This document shows positions 7,419 to 14,685 of a stretch of DNA of 17,302 bases, piece after piece. A program made the translations under genes and the position numbers. Origin of the DNA: SHZI01 sp049290495 (GTDB lineage Bacteria; Pseudomonadota; Gammaproteobacteria; Steroidobacterales; GCA-2729495); contig JBATNV010000088.1 in assembly GCA_049290495.1 (NCBI GenBank), forward strand, positions 1 through 17,302, in the 5' to 3' direction. Within the stretch, counting starts at the first letter, position 1. Each line of letters begins with the position of its first letter. The notes beneath the pieces were generated by a model. That model was not told the origin of the DNA and searched no databases. It saw only the letters and a program-made list of their open reading frames with translations.

Positions 7419-8006
7419 ATGGTTCATCGCTTAGCTGTTTTCTTGGTGATCCCGTTCGCTTGCATACTCGCGGCATGCGAGAGTCCTGTTGACCGACAGG
7501 CACGCATCGAGGCCGAAATCAACGCGGGTACCGCGGATGCCAGTGCACTGCCCTCCGATACCCGCAGCGCACACGAGCGATCCGTTGCCATTGAGGCCGC
7601 TGAGGTCGCCGCAGCGGCGGCGTTGAATCCGGAACAGGCGGCCCTCCTCCAACCTCCGCCACCGATACCACCTGTGGAGCGTCTGGACTACGCAGAAGTC
7701 CAGGCGAAGTTGCTGACAGAATGCCGGCCTGACCTGTCGTCGGCGGACTGCGAACAGGCCGCCGCGGCACTCACCACCGATTTCATCTCCATGTACGAGG
7801 AACAACAAGCCCACTGCGCGCAGGTCCGCGAACAAATCCTGCTAAGCCAGGGCCAGCTCCGGCGCGCGTTCGACGGCGATGGACTGGAGATGGACGATCC
7901 TCAAGTGCTCATCGACGCGATCCGTCAAGGCAAGCAACAATTCGCCACCGCGTGCACACATGCACCCGACGCGGCCGTCGACCTGCGCCAGGATATTGAA
8001 GAATGA
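7419..8006 (+). CDS. Small hypothetical lipoprotein
   Basis: A 195-residue protein with a lipoprotein signal: a hydrophobic helix ending ILAAC, with lipidation expected at Cys20 and Glu21 at position +2. The mature part is Ala/Glu/Gln-rich and helical, with a proline hinge PPPPIPPVERLDY at about residues 79-91. Four more cysteines follow (in TECRPD, ADCEQ, AHCAQ and TACTH), possibly two disulfides. The ATG has GGGAG six bases upstream. No family recognised. It is followed 34 bases later by the CBS-domain gene on the same strand, so the two probably share a transcript. Confidence 0.85.
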   Translation: MVHRLAVFLVIPFACILAACESPVDRQARIEAEINAGTADASALPSDTRSAHERSVAIEAAEVAAAAALNPEQAALLQPPPPIPPVERLDYAEVQAKLLTECRPDLSSADCEQAAAALTTDFISMYEEQQAHCAQVREQILLSQGQLRRAFDGDGLEMDDPQVLIDAIRQGKQQFATACTHAPDAAVDLRQDIEE

Positions 8007-8040
8007 GCTGTTTATCGCCGCACCGACTCAGGAGAACGAC

Positions 8041-8463
8041 ATGACCAATCGACATATTGCCTTTATCATCAAGGATCAGGATCCACTGATGATGCACGCG
8101 GACCAGACAGTGCAACACGCCTGTCAGGCGATGTTCGAGCGCAGGGTGGGTGCGGTGCTCATCATCGATGACACACAGCAACTGCAGGGCATATTCACCG
8201 GACGCGATGCGACGCACGCGCTGGCGGGCGGTGGCGACGTATCGGCGGTCAAGCTGGTCGATGCCATGACCGCCGCACCGGATACCATCGCTCCAGAAAA
8301 ACGCGCCATCGACGCGTTGCGCGCGATGTCTGACGGCGGCTATCGTCACCTGCCGGTGGTCGCTGGCGGCAAGGTTGTCGGCATCGTATCGCGTGGCGAC
8401 TTCGAGGGGCTAGAGCTTGATAGCTTCGAAGAAGAGACCTCACTGTGGGAACGCATTCGCTGA
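8041..8463 (+). CDS. Two-CBS-domain protein
   Basis: A 140-residue stand-alone CBS pair. The first domain spans about residues 9-62 (DPLMMHADQTVQHACQAM, then RRVGAVLIIDDTQQLQGIF, then TGRDATHAL). The second spans about 72-128 (DAMTAAPDTIAPEKRAIDAL, then GGYRHLPVV, then GKVVGIVSRGDF). The T/S-x-G/R-D ends of each domain (TGRD, SRGD) are the usual phosphate/ribose contacts for adenine nucleotides. Such short proteins normally sense AMP, ADP, ATP or SAM and act on a partner; the partner is unknown here. The start is the ATG at 8041 with GGAG six bases upstream. The frame is open further upstream, but that part overlaps the preceding lipoprotein gene. Cytoplasmic. Confidence 0.95.
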   Translation: MTNRHIAFIIKDQDPLMMHADQTVQHACQAMFERRVGAVLIIDDTQQLQGIFTGRDATHALAGGGDVSAVKLVDAMTAAPDTIAPEKRAIDALRAMSDGGYRHLPVVAGGKVVGIVSRGDFEGLELDSFEEETSLWERIR

Positions 8464-8552
8464 TCGCGTGATGCTCCGTCCTGACCAGCACGACGCACGG
8501 CCTCAGTGATCCCGCCAGCGCGGTACCCGCCGACATCGCAGATAATGTGGAG

Positions 8553-8957
8553 ATGAACGCCCAGCCGGACGCCGAAGATCGCCACCGCATCGACAAGTGG
8601 CTATGGCAGGTGCGACTGTTCAAGACGCGCTCGCTTGCGGCAGAGGCAGTCACTGGAGGCAAGGTCAAGCTCGATGACGAACGCGTGAAGCCTGCACGGC
8701 CGGTGCGTGTCGGACAGCGGGTAAGCATCACCCTTGCCGAACGCGCAATTGAGGTACAGGTGATTGGCCTGCCGACGCGACGAGCTTCTGCCCCGCAAGC
8801 GCAGGCTTGTTACACCGAAACTGCGGCGAGCGCCGAGCGCTCCGCGCGAGATCGCGAGCAACGACGCCTCGCAGGACTGCTTCGACCTCAGTCCGATCAC
8901 CGGCCAGACAAGCGGGAGCGCCGCGAACTGGACAGGTTACGACGACAGCAAGCTTAA
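8553..8957 (+). CDS. hslR: HslR-like S4-domain RNA-binding protein (heat shock protein 15 family)
   Basis: A 134-residue basic protein. The S4 RNA-binding domain fills about residues 11-75 and starts with RIDKWLWQVRLFKTRSLA, very close to E. coli Hsp15 (RLDKWLWAARFFKTRSLA). The domain continues with GGKVKLDDERVKPAR and the RRASAPQAQACYTET segment. The C-terminal tail has the family's RPDKRERRELDRLRR block. E. coli Hsp15 recycles free 50S subunits that carry stalled nascent chains. Start choice is uncertain: ATG 8553 has GGAG touching it, and GTG 8547 lacks a clear site; neither affects the domain. It stands 89 bases after the CBS gene and may share its transcript. Confidence 0.92.
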   Translation: MNAQPDAEDRHRIDKWLWQVRLFKTRSLAAEAVTGGKVKLDDERVKPARPVRVGQRVSITLAERAIEVQVIGLPTRRASAPQAQACYTETAASAERSARDREQRRLAGLLRPQSDHRPDKRERRELDRLRRQQA

Positions 8958-8958
8958 G

Positions 8959-8998
8959 CTGCGCGGGCGATCATGGGCCTGATGCGCGAACCGCGCAG
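8959..8998 (+). terminator. GC-rich hairpin just after the S4 gene, possible terminator
   Basis: CTGCGCGG at 8959-8966 and CCGCGCAG at 8991-8998 pair perfectly across a 24-base loop, starting one base after the hslR-like stop codon. No T-run follows, so it may act as an RNA-stabilising 3' hairpin or a weak terminator. Confidence 0.35.
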
Positions 8999-9137
8999 CG
9001 CTTGGAAATACGCGGATCATGTCAACGTAACTGATCGCCTGGCGTTTAGGCTGTAGCTGCTGTCAGAAAGAGAGTTCACGCTGGATGGCTGGCGTTGGCA
9101 GTTGCTAAGCTTCTGCAAGAAAGAAAGCCAGAACTTT

Positions 9138-10517
9138 ATGCATTGGAAATTCACTCGTCTCGCGCTCTCAGCAACGTTGACGGCAATGCTGGCGTCGTGC
9201 GGTGGAGGTGGTGGATCTTCCAGCGCGGTTCCGCCACCTGCCCCACCTCATGCTCCGACACTGACGTCGATCGCCCTGTCCCCACTCGCGATATCGCTGG
9301 GGCCGGGCGGGATGGTTCAGTTGACCGTCACAGGCAGTTATAGCGACGGGTCTACGGCGATCCTGGCACCGGTCTCGGGTGAGGTCTTTCAGTCCTCAAA
9401 CACCGCTGCTGTCACTGTCAACGCAAACGGCATAGCCACAGTCGCGGCCAATGCCGCTATGGGTGCGACAGCGACGATCACTGCGACCGACACAGCCTCG
9501 GATCTCATGACATCGCCTGCCAGCGCGACGCTGGTTACCGTCGGCAGCGGCAGCAGCGGTCCGCCCACACCCAATAGCGGCCAGGCCGTGTCGGCCACGG
9601 CGCAGGACAATCCCTATTGCACCGCGATTCAACCCTTCTATTGGGAGATTGGTGATGCGAGTGCGGCCCTTGCCAGCGGCAGTTCTACCCAGGCAGGCGG
9701 TCAGCTCGTCACAGCGGCAACGCGATTCGCGATTGCCTCGGCATCAAAATGGATCTATGGCATGTATGTCGTACAGCGACGCGGTGGGCTTGCCAATCTC
9801 ACTGCCGATGACATCCGCTTTCTCACATTCAGCAGTGGCTACACCAACATGGGCAGCAATACGCAGGCCGCAACCTGCACGCCACCTGTGAGCGGATCGA
9901 ACAGCATCAACTACTGCCTGACCCTGCCCACGACAGATCCGGGTCGGTACGCTACCTGGAATCCGCAGAACATCGACAGATTCGTCTACGATTCCGGTCA
10001 CGAGGAGAATCACGCCGGCCAGTTTCAACCGGAGATCAACGACCTGGATACTGCCGACCTGGGCAGTGCGATTGTCGCCGGCCTCGGTCTCAGTGGTATC
10101 AGGCTTGACTACAATCAGCCGCTGCTGGCTGGCGGGATTCATGCCAGCGCCAATGACTACTCGACGATATTGCGCGCAGTGCTAAGCGGAAAACTGCACA
10201 TGCTCGACGCCCTTGGCACACATGCCGTCTGCGCGTGGGTCGGGCTGAGCTGCAATGCCGCCCGCAGCCCCCAGCATAGCGAGCATTGGCATTACTCGAT
10301 CGCACATTGGGCGGAAGATGATGCGAGCCAGGGTGACGATGGTGCATTCAGCAGTCCCGGCGCGTTTGGCTTCGACCCGTGGATCGAAGCAAACAAGAAG
10401 TACTACGGTGTCATCTCGCGGGCCGCCTTGCCCGGCGATGGCAATCAACAAGGTCTTGCATCCGCACTGTGCGGCCGCCAACTGCGCGCAGCCTGGCAAA
10501 AAGGTGTACAGCAGTAA
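9138..10517 (+). CDS. Lipoprotein with a Big2-like domain and a beta-lactamase-fold serine hydrolase domain
   Basis: A 459-residue protein from the ATG at 9138. Residues 1-21 form a lipoprotein signal (LASC, Cys21) followed by a poly-Gly/Ser linker. Residues about 42-130 resemble a bacterial Ig-like group 2 domain (SIALSPLAISLGPGGMVQL, then YSDGSTAIL, then VNANGIATVAA). The C-terminal part, from about residue 155, looks like the class C beta-lactamase/serine hydrolase family. It has RFAIASASKW with the S-x-x-K nucleophile motif (Ser201, Lys204), GGIHASANDYSTILRAVL, HYSIAHW and GAFGFDPWIEANKKYYGVI. The usual Y-x-N second motif is not obvious; YDSGH at 284-288 may be its place. Likely an envelope-anchored esterase, peptidase or penicillin-binding-type hydrolase of unknown substrate. 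The frame is open 36 bases further upstream, but only the ATG at 9138 starts a proper signal. Its ribosome binding site is weak. Confidence 0.88.
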   Translation: MHWKFTRLALSATLTAMLASCGGGGGSSSAVPPPAPPHAPTLTSIALSPLAISLGPGGMVQLTVTGSYSDGSTAILAPVSGEVFQSSNTAAVTVNANGIATVAANAAMGATATITATDTASDLMTSPASATLVTVGSGSSGPPTPNSGQAVSATAQDNPYCTAIQPFYWEIGDASAALASGSSTQAGGQLVTAATRFAIASASKWIYGMYVVQRRGGLANLTADDIRFLTFSSGYTNMGSNTQAATCTPPVSGSNSINYCLTLPTTDPGRYATWNPQNIDRFVYDSGHEENHAGQFQPEINDLDTADLGSAIVAGLGLSGIRLDYNQPLLAGGIHASANDYSTILRAVLSGKLHMLDALGTHAVCAWVGLSCNAARSPQHSEHWHYSIAHWAEDDASQGDDGAFSSPGAFGFDPWIEANKKYYGVISRAALPGDGNQQGLASALCGRQLRAAWQKGVQQ

Positions 10518-10773
10518 AGGGTGATCGACGAGCGCATGAAAGCAATGATGAGGAATGACGCCGCGGGGCCATGGGGCACATGTCAGGTGAGGTGATGATG
10601 GGCAGGCGCATGTGGGCCTGCGTTGGACTAATCATTAATTATGTCGCGAGGCATCCAGGCCCACCCAAATGGGTGACTGACGCATTGCTACCACAGACGC
10701 AGCATCTGGCTGGCATCAAAGGGGAAGCTCAGCGAGCTGATATGGTCTACTGAGTCGCGGTATTATTCAGGCC

Positions 10774-10805
10774 AGAAAAGCGACCCTGTGTCAGGTCACT
10801 TTTCT
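10774..10805. terminator. Bidirectional intrinsic terminator between convergent genes
   Basis: AGAAAAG-C-GACC (10774-10785) pairs with GGTC-A-CTTTTCT (10794-10805) apart from one C/A mismatch, with an eight-base loop. The stem has A-rich and T-rich outer arms, giving a T-run on both strands. It separates the Big2-hydrolase gene (plus) from the DUF1838-like gene (minus). The minus gene's TGA stop (10798-10796) lies inside the stem. Confidence 0.65.
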
Positions 10806-11665
10806 TTGGCTTGCTTTGTCCACTCTGTAGCGCTCTTGCCCTCTTGAATCGCGCATACTTCTTCGATGTTAGCTGGAGGATTGAGCCAATAAGGCATTTC
10901 AGCTTTTGCCCAAGCAAGTAGCGCGGGTGGAAACTCATCCTGGCTTTCAACACGCCAGGACAATAAATGATAAATGGCCTGCCCTCCTCCGGCAAAGGGC
11001 GGCAGCGCGCCGTAACGCTGCCAGCTCAATTGATGGGGCTCAGCAACGGTGCCACTTTTATGCAGGAAGAAATCATAATTCTCCCAAGCTTGATACTGGC
11101 TGCCATCCGGCAATGGGATATCCAGGAATACCGACACGCTAACCGCCATGGTGTCTTCGCCAAGCCAACGCACCCTCATGCTGTCTTTTGATTTGATTTT
11201 CTGAACATGTGGCGCCACACCCTGCTCGACGTCTGTGTATATACCTGAACCTTCCATCCGGTAGGTGATGACCTGATACGGGAAAGCAATGGGTTCAACT
11301 GCTTGCCCACCGTATTCTGTAAGTATTTCCCCAGTATCAGCATCGGTATAGGCGAAGGTTTTGCGTGTGAGATGAATCACGTCTGCGCCGGGCTCGTCGG
11401 GCCAGATGACGGTAGAGCTGTCGAAACCTACCATACCGAACAGTTTTTCCCCGGAAGGGTAAGCATAGACACCGCCTTCAGCAATCCAGTGTACGGTTTC
11501 GCCAGTGCCTGCCCGGGCGTCAACCCAGATTTTAAGTTCTTCAGGAGCACTCAAGCGGGATGGTGATGTCATGTTGTCAGCGTACATGTGGAGAACGCTA
11601 AAAGAAAGCACAACAAAGGGAGTTTTGGCGTGCTTGCCGCACAATAATTTCAACGTACTGATCAA
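10796..11665 (-). CDS. DUF1838-like protein, start uncertain
   Basis: Up to 289 residues. The core from about residue 40 (PEELKIWVDARAGTGETVHWIAEGGVYAYPSGEKLFGM, seen as three short blocks) continues with TDADTGEIL. Together these resemble DUF1838 proteins: a kinase-like length of 260-300 residues is usual, with a W-x-x-x-G-x-V-Y opening and a D-x-x-TGEIL turn. The function of DUF1838 is unknown. The N terminus is unresolved: TTG at 11665 would give a signal-like hydrophobic stretch (TPFVVLSFSVLHMY), while ATGs at 11587 and 11572 start nearer the domain. None has a ribosome binding site. The first 23 codons overlap, in another frame, the end of a dead antitoxin gene, so the native 5' end may have been lost by rearrangement. 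The gene looks less GC-rich than its neighbours, which fits transfer. Confidence 0.65.
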   Translation of the reverse strand: MISTLKLLCGKHAKTPFVVLSFSVLHMYADNMTSPSRLSAPEELKIWVDARAGTGETVHWIAEGGVYAYPSGEKLFGMVGFDSSTVIWPDEPGADVIHLTRKTFAYTDADTGEILTEYGGQAVEPIAFPYQVITYRMEGSGIYTDVEQGVAPHVQKIKSKDSMRVRWLGEDTMAVSVSVFLDIPLPDGSQYQAWENYDFFLHKSGTVAEPHQLSWQRYGALPPFAGGGQAIYHLLSWRVESQDEFPPALLAWAKAEMPYWLNPPANIEEVCAIQEGKSATEWTKQAKEK

Positions 11666-11897
11666 GCGACACCAGTGCTTACATCAGCCGTTCGAGCGCA
11701 TATTTTGCAACTTACAGTGCTTGAGATACCTTGGGTTGCGTCATACCCGTGATGCTGGCGGCTTCGGTCTGGTTGCGGCCGTGCTTGGCGATCAGCTCGT
11801 TGAGCTTGATCGCAAGACTGGCCTTTGCCGACAGCTCCTCAACATCCTCGAAGCCGAGATCAGACAGCACGTTGTCGGTACCTGACCCGCTCCAGCC
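11598..11897 (-). pseudogene. Remnant of a HigA/XRE-type antitoxin (HTH) gene
   Basis: Reading the minus strand from 11897, the frame gives SGTDNVLSDLGFEDVEEL, then AKASLAIKLNELIAKHG, then NQTEAASITGMTQPKVSQAL. This is the pattern of the HTH_37/HigA-like antitoxin family (typically GNVFADLGLPDAEE, then TQAEAAxLLGIxQPKVSxLLRG). A TAA at 11714-11712 follows. The same frame continues with KYALERLM, a TAA, then SLDQYVEIIVRQARQ, matching the family's ending (FSxERLMxFLNALGxDVEIVV). No start codon is present: a TGA precedes the block at 11900-11898, and the first usable codon is a GTG at 11870. So a roughly 100-codon antitoxin gene lies here with its start lost and two in-frame stops. It escapes simple ORF calling because no piece is long enough. 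Confidence 0.8.
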
Positions 11898-12133
11898 TCA
11901 AATCATCGACCTTCCCACTGGCCTGCATGGCCGTAGCTACGAGTCAGCGGCAAGTAAATACCGGGTCAGCACCGTATGGAATTTAACAGGCCTTCGTAGC
12001 GTCTGCGTCCATGCGCTCGCGAATGCCTTTTTCTTTTGCGGGGTTTGCATAGGTCCTCCCATATACTTTTCCGGTCCGCCAGGAGGCGCTCAAACCTGAC
12101 AATGGCGGCAAATCGGCGATGTGGAGGTCGAGA
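11898..12133. other. Gap between the antitoxin remnant and the beta-helix lipoprotein gene
   Basis: A toxin gene would be expected upstream of the antitoxin on the minus strand. One minus-strand mini-ORF (12050-11937, 37 codons, MQTPQKKKAFASAW...) has GGGAGG four bases before its ATG, but its product is not recognised. Another frame holds RRRYEGLLNSIRC near 11985-12020, loosely like the C-terminal tail of RelE/HigB toxins. These may be toxin debris. Nothing else is supported. Confidence 0.3.
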
Positions 12134-14257
12134 ATGAGAGGTAATTGGTCTGTCGGGCCTGGTTCGTTCCGTATCGGCGGAATCGCACTCTTGTGCCTGG
12201 CGGTACTGACAGGACTGTCCGGTTGCGGTGGTGGAGGCGGAAGTCCTTCGTCGCCTGCAATTGTCGTCAACAGTCTGCTGGATGATGCGTTGCCTCCGGC
12301 CGGGACGGTAACGCTACGCTCAGCCCTTGCGCAGGCCGCATCTGGTCAAAGCATAACTTTCGAACAAAGCCTGAATGGCGGCACGATCAATCTGATCTTC
12401 GTAGGTGAAGATCACACCGTACTCGTCGGCGAGGTGATGGGCTTTGACAACGCGAACAATATCTCCTACCTCGTTGGCTATTTTCCCAGGGATTACGGCA
12501 AGTCAGCGCTCTTTGCCAACAAGGACGTTGTCATCGATGCGTCGAATCTTCCTGACGGCATCACAGTAAGTTGGGCCGGGGGCGATTCCGCAAGAGTTCT
12601 GGCCGTATCCGGTGATCTTGCGCTGACAAACGTCTCGATCACGGGCGGCAACAGTGTTTTTTCTGTAGCAGCAGATGTCGGTCAGCATCCGGAAGACGAT
12701 CAGACTTCTACGCTGGCAAGAGGTGCGGGACTTGCCGTTTGGGGAGTTGCGACCCTGACTGACTGCAGAATTTACGATAATCATGCCGTTGGTGACGATG
12801 CTGATACATCGCGTGACGGCGGCGCTTACGGTGGTGGTGTCTACGCAGACACTGTCGTGATGACCAATTGCATTGTCAGCGGCAATACGGTTCACGGGGG
12901 AGGTGCGGCCGGAGGAGGCGTTTTTTCGGTCGGCGGGCGTGACACGGGCGTCAATCGCTCTTCAATCAGTCAATCCGCGATTACAGAAAACCGGATTACC
13001 GGGCTGTTTGCCTACGGTGGCGGCGTGTACTCGGATGGTGGTGGTATCGGGCGGTCCACAAGAATTCATATCGAGAACAGCACAATCGCGAGGAATCTCG
13101 TCGAACCACCGGTGCTTCCGGTCTTCCTGTTCAGGCTACTGGATATCGGATACTGGCGAGGCGGCGGCCTGTATATGTCCAACGGATTCATGCAGGTTCA
13201 AAGCAGTACGATCGTTGAAAACCAGGTGTTTGGAAAACCGCGGACCAATGAACTCGGGAAAGCAAATATGGCGGGCGGTATTGCCGCGACCATAGGTAAT
13301 GCACACGCGGTGGACGACATGATTATTGGTCATTCGATTGTCGTCGGGAACACCGTTCACGAGATCACTGGCGTCGAACCAGGTGGCTATACGATCGGAA
13401 GCACATATCCCCACGACGTGTTCACCGGATCCGTGTTCGAATTCCGCAGCATGGGCTACAACCGGATCGGGGTCATTGATTTCAGCCAGATACTGGTACC
13501 TGTTGGCGAGCCAGGCTGGGCTTCGTTGTCACGCAAACACTATCCGCAAGTGGATGATGAGGATGGCGTGGTTCCTGGTGATGTGCTCGGCAGTCCGACG
13601 CTGTCTACATTCATCTATTCCGCGGGTGTTGAAGCCGATCCATTTGCGGCGCTTGGTTATGAGCCGCGGGGGAACGCGCTGGACCGGCTTCCCGGCGAAA
13701 ACTACCTCGTGAATGAAGTTCTCGGTGACCTGGCTGGGGCAGCGAATGAAGGCAGGAATCCCCTTCTTCTTCCGTTGATACTGGATCGCATCGAGAGTGT
13801 TTACGGTCAATCCGGTTTCGCGAGTGAGTTTCGGGATTATTTTCAGGCGTTCCTGTCAGATGTTGATCCGGATACACCGGGATCTCAACGATATGTCAAT
13901 TGCGACAACGTCACTATAAGCACTCTGGAACAGGCGTACTGGTGCGGTCCTGCACAGACATGGCCTCAGTTTGAATATAACCATGCTTATATCGAGTTTT
14001 GGCATCATCTCGACCTTGCGCTTGCGAACGGAGTAGCCGAAGTCAGCGTGGATCAGATTAACAACCTGGGACCCGCACTGATAAACGACGATGGCTGGAC
14101 GTTGCTCTTTGGCCCCGGTAATAGCTATTTTACCGGTATCACAGTACGGCTCACTGAGAGAACTGTCAGGGTTAATCTACTGGCTACTGATCAACTGGGT
14201 AATCCGAGGCCCGCGGACCGGTACGCTGACATCGGGGCAATTGAAATCGACAATTAG
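12134..14257 (+). CDS. Large beta-helix lipoprotein, choice-of-anchor-Q-like
   Basis: A 707-residue protein. The N-terminal signal ends GLSGC (lipidation at Cys31), followed by a poly-Gly linker. After a VVNSLLDD...TLRSALAQAASGQSITF opening, typical of repeat-rich surface proteins with right-handed beta-helices, come short degenerate repeats: LALTNVSITGGN, ATLTDCRIYDNHAV, VVMTNCIVSGNTVHGGGAAGGGVFS, IHIENSTIARN, MQVQSSTIVENQ. The N-S-T-I/V-x-x-N and GGGVY patterns recur. The C terminus has the DIGAIE motif found at the end of choice-of-anchor-Q proteins. The ATG at 12134 has GGAGG six bases upstream, so the earlier in-frame codon at 12119 is rejected. Likely an envelope-anchored adhesin or polysaccharide-active protein; no catalytic residues are identifiable. 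Codon use looks less GC-biased than in the flanking genes. Confidence 0.9.
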   Translation: MRGNWSVGPGSFRIGGIALLCLAVLTGLSGCGGGGGSPSSPAIVVNSLLDDALPPAGTVTLRSALAQAASGQSITFEQSLNGGTINLIFVGEDHTVLVGEVMGFDNANNISYLVGYFPRDYGKSALFANKDVVIDASNLPDGITVSWAGGDSARVLAVSGDLALTNVSITGGNSVFSVAADVGQHPEDDQTSTLARGAGLAVWGVATLTDCRIYDNHAVGDDADTSRDGGAYGGGVYADTVVMTNCIVSGNTVHGGGAAGGGVFSVGGRDTGVNRSSISQSAITENRITGLFAYGGGVYSDGGGIGRSTRIHIENSTIARNLVEPPVLPVFLFRLLDIGYWRGGGLYMSNGFMQVQSSTIVENQVFGKPRTNELGKANMAGGIAATIGNAHAVDDMIIGHSIVVGNTVHEITGVEPGGYTIGSTYPHDVFTGSVFEFRSMGYNRIGVIDFSQILVPVGEPGWASLSRKHYPQVDDEDGVVPGDVLGSPTLSTFIYSAGVEADPFAALGYEPRGNALDRLPGENYLVNEVLGDLAGAANEGRNPLLLPLILDRIESVYGQSGFASEFRDYFQAFLSDVDPDTPGSQRYVNCDNVTISTLEQAYWCGPAQTWPQFEYNHAYIEFWHHLDLALANGVAEVSVDQINNLGPALINDDGWTLLFGPGNSYFTGITVRLTERTVRVNLLATDQLGNPRPADRYADIGAIEIDN

Positions 14258-14305
14258 CTATAGCGGAACAGGCATCTCAAACGCTGCGTACGGTTCCTGG
14301 CAGCG

Positions 14306-14491
14306 TCAACAGGCCTCCCGCGCTCGACGGCTATACGGGTGCCCAACCCGAACGTCGGCCGGCGTTGCGGCATCCAGCAACTCGACCTGAGCGGTGCTGT
14401 CGCTTCCACAGCCGCCGAGTACCAGCACGCCGGCAAACAGCGCAGTGAGGTACAGGCTTACCGATCGGGTTGGTCGTGCTCTTGTCAACAT
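14306..14491 (-). CDS. Small lipoprotein of 61 residues
   Basis: A short gene with AGGAGA six bases before its ATG (14491). The product starts MLTRARPTRSVSLYLTALFAG and ends its hydrophobic segment in VLGGC, a perfect lipobox with lipidation at Cys28. The mature peptide is only 34 residues (GSDSTAQVELLDAATPADVR...) and ends in Cys. It is convergent with the beta-helix gene (48 bases between the stops) and divergent from the PD40 lipoprotein gene. No family recognised; small lipoproteins of this size include LptM- and entericidin-type peptides, but neither signature is present. Confidence 0.65.
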   Translation of the reverse strand: MLTRARPTRSVSLYLTALFAGVLVLGGCGSDSTAQVELLDAATPADVRVGHPYSRRAREAC

Positions 14492-14685
14492 TGGAGTTCT
14501 CCTGGTTGCAGCATCACAGGAGGAACTTTCGAAACAATGCGGTCATTCGATTCTCGCACGATGAACTATGCCGAAATCCCGGATTAAAACCCCTGGTCTC
14601 TGCGCCGAAGCGTCGCTATCTTGCTACTATTGAAGCGCTGCGGGCACACGCTCCATGTGCAACACGTATCCAAGGGGTCACTCTC

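Noticed and set aside
10571..10753. Small plus-strand ORF of 60 codons after the hydrolase gene
   Set aside because: It has no convincing ribosome binding site or protein features. The region holds only a weak GCAGGC/GCCTGC hairpin at 10602-10621.
11937..12050. 37-codon minus-strand ORF with a GGGAGG site as an AbiEii-like toxin start
   Set aside because: The FHTVLTRYLL segment only loosely recalls that family, and the frame stops immediately; kept only as possible debris.
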